Positions 62,714 through 64,000 of a DNA stretch of 64,000 nt are shown piece by piece (the first letter of the stretch is position 1; every line of letters starts with the position of its first letter). The notes under the pieces were generated by a model. That model saw only the letters and a list, made by a program, of their open reading frames with translations, had not been told where the DNA came from and did no database searches. Both the position numbers and the translations under genes were made by a program. The DNA comes from Cellulomonas cellasea (lineage in GTDB: Bacteria > Actinomycetota > Actinomycetes > Actinomycetales > Cellulomonadaceae), in the NCBI RefSeq assembly GCF_030372105.1, contig NZ_JAUDBQ010000008.1, positions 62,001 through 126,000 of the forward strand. Direction: 5' to 3'.

Positions 62714-64000
62714 TTCTCCGCGTCAGCCGCCGCCTGGGTGGCGTCCACGATGTCCTGCGCGGTGCCGCTGGAGGCGAACACCAGCAGGATTGCGTCGTTC
62801 ATCGCGCCGCCGACCGAGGAGCCGAACGCCGTGTCGAAGTAGAGCTGGACGAACGGCGCGGCGTCACGGACCTGAAGGAGGTCGGCGAGCGCCTTGTCCT
62901 TCACGTACTGGGTCGCCGAGGGGTTCGTCGGCAGGCCCATGTCGTTGTCCGCGAAGCCCTGCTGGACCTTGTCGGAGAGCAGGTAGTTCACGAAGTCGAC
63001 AGCAACATCGGGGGCGTCCTGGGTCACGGCCCAGGCGTCACCGCCGCCGAGGACAGCCGTCTGGTCGCCCTTGCCGCCGCTCACGGCCGGGAAGGGGAAC
63101 CAGCCGGTGTCGTCGCCGAGGCCCTGCTTGTCCTCGGTGAGGCCCTGCATCACGCCGGGCTCCCAGTGGCCGGCGAGCTCCATGGCGACCTTGCCGGTCG
63201 CGAGGAGGGCCGAGGCGCTGGTCGGGCCCTTCTGGGCGGGCGTCGCCAGGAAGCCCGCGTTGAACGGCTCGGCCGCGATGAGCTGCTCGAGGTCGACGCC
63301 CGCCTTGGCGAAGCACGGGTCGCTGAAGTCGAGCGTGCCGACGCCGTCCTGCAGCGTCTTCTGCGAGCACTCGCGCAGCGCGAAGTAGTACCAGTAGTGC
63401 GCTGCGGGCCACTTCTCGCCGGCGCCCACGGAGACGGGCTCGATGCCCGCCGCCTTGAGCTGGTCGACGGCCGTGTAGAACTCATCCATCGTGGCCGGAG
63501 GAGTCGTGATGCCCGCCTGGGCGAACAGCGACTTGTTGTACCAGAACCCGACGACGCCCATGGAGAACGGCAGGCCGTAGGTCTTGCCGTCGACCTGCCA
63601 ACCGGCGACGGCGCTGCCGATCGTCGAGATCGCGTCGGCCGAGCTGTCGGTCAGGTCCTTGGTCAGGCCCGCCTCGACGTGGGCCGCGAGCTCGCCGCCG
63701 CCACGCTCCATGTAGATGTCGGGCGCGTCCCCACTCTGGAACGCCGCGTCGAGCTTGGTCACCATGTCGTCGTGCTGCATGGCACTGACCTCGATGGTCA
63801 CGCCCGGGTTGTCGGCCTCGAAGTCAGCCGCGACCTGGTCGTAGTAGTCCTTGCCAGGCGAGGTGTTGGAGTTGTGCCACCAGGTGATCGTGGTGGCGTC
63901 TCCGTTGCCCTCTTCCGTGCCTTCTCCGGCGCCGGTGCCCGAGCTGCACGCAGTTGCGAGCAGCGCCATACCCACACCCAAGCTGAGGGTGCGGAGCGCT
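62710..64000 (-). CDS. Sugar ABC transporter solute-binding lipoprotein, 5' end beyond the window
   Basis: At least 430 residues of a cluster A/SBP_bac_1 binding protein; the start codon is off the right edge. The visible N-terminus is a signal peptide ending in the lipobox LLATACSSG, followed by an acidic Gly-rich linker and the mature domain TTITWWHNSNTSPGKDYYDQV. GLPFSMGVVGFWYNKSLFAQAG and VAMELAGHWEPGVMQG are typical of oligosaccharide binders. It delivers sugar to the two permeases downstream. The regulator of the operon probably lies further right. Confidence 0.92.
   Translation of the reverse strand, partial: ALRTLSLGVGMALLATACSSGTGAGEGTEEGNGDATTITWWHNSNTSPGKDYYDQVAADFEADNPGVTIEVSAMQHDDMVTKLDAAFQSGDAPDIYMERGGGELAAHVEAGLTKDLTDSSADAISTIGSAVAGWQVDGKTYGLPFSMGVVGFWYNKSLFAQAGITTPPATMDEFYTAVDQLKAAGIEPVSVGAGEKWPAAHYWYYFALRECSQKTLQDGVGTLDFSDPCFAKAGVDLEQLIAAEPFNAGFLATPAQKGPTSASALLATGKVAMELAGHWEPGVMQGLTEDKQGLGDDTGWFPFPAVSGGKGDQTAVLGGGDAWAVTQDAPDVAVDFVNYLLSDKVQQGFADNDMGLPTNPSATQYVKDKALADLLQVRDAAPFVQLYFDTAFGSSVGGAMNDAILLVFASSGTAQDIVDATQAAADAEK

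Overview
This 64 kb window is chromosomal DNA from a high-GC actinobacterium. Codon use, GTG starts, terse intergenic gaps and gene content (SepIVA-like protein, DUF3515 lipoprotein, SftH-type helicase, LtbR-type IclR regulator, dre-like GntR operators) all fit Actinomycetia. The sugar-uptake plus GH3 operon and the PTS genes suggest a soil or plant-polymer degrader of the Cellulomonas/Micrococcales kind; that placement is inference. Much of the gene order, from memory, follows the mycobacterial block running from yceD/sepIVA through recG, thiL, ddl, gpsA, leuD-leuC-ltbR, gltX, a fumarylacetoacetase-fold hydrolase and leuB to ilvC-ilvN-ilvB. No rRNA, CRISPR array, prophage, transposase or plasmid origin was seen.

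Layout. 0-9 kb: a minus-strand housekeeping run (yceD, sepIVA-like, coaD, rsmD, an ABC membrane protein and ATPase, recG, a FakA/DAK2 kinase) divergent from rpmB. 9-19 kb: thiL, a DUF3515 lipoprotein, ddl, a trans-sulfuration PLP enzyme, gpsA-plsC, an orphan efflux-adaptor-like protein and murA, so envelope precursors and phospholipid synthesis. 19-22.6 kb: leuDC with its divergent IclR-type regulator, then a short HPF/RaiA-like protein. 22.7-23 kb: tRNA-Glu(CTC) and tRNA-Gln(CTG). 23-26 kb: TetR/MMPL divergent pair with a large nested operator. 26-31 kb: HAD phosphatase, CPBP protease, gltX, FAH-family hydrolase, methyltransferase. 31-46 kb: a mixed block with membrane acyltransferase, a PTS module (IIA, two IIBs, GntR regulator, IIC) with two dre-like operators, an SftH-like helicase, ybaK, yccF, yggS, a DUF5996 protein, a degenerate Nudix protein, an LCP ligase, lplA and an anchored sensor-domain protein. 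46-57.7 kb: branched-chain amino acid synthesis (cimA, ilvE, leuB, ilvC, ilvN, a racemase, ilvB, ilvD). 57.7-64 kb: a PCD-VOC fusion and a sugar ABC operon ending in a GH3 glycosidase; its solute-binding protein runs off the window.

How it works together. Eight enzyme genes of Ile/Val/Leu synthesis (ilvB, ilvN, ilvC, ilvD, ilvE, leuB, leuC, leuD) plus cimA sit within 38 kb. At least two of these units look controlled by ribosome-mediated attenuation: ilvB has a leader peptide rich in Ile, Val and Leu codons, and cimA has one ending Leu-Ile-Ile-Ala, each followed by a terminator with a U tract. leuCD is presumably controlled by the divergent LtbR-like protein, whose own promoter coincides with an inverted repeat. 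A recurring TANNNT element 6-7 nt before the start codon of about fifteen genes and leader ORFs indicates widespread leaderless transcription.

The most unusual points are an Asp/Glu racemase-like gene placed between ilvB and ilvN with an alanine at one catalytic position, the cimA attenuator, a Nudix protein lacking the metal-binding glutamates, two tandem IIB genes, and a four-copy 17-bp repeat that grew out of the ilvD stop codon.
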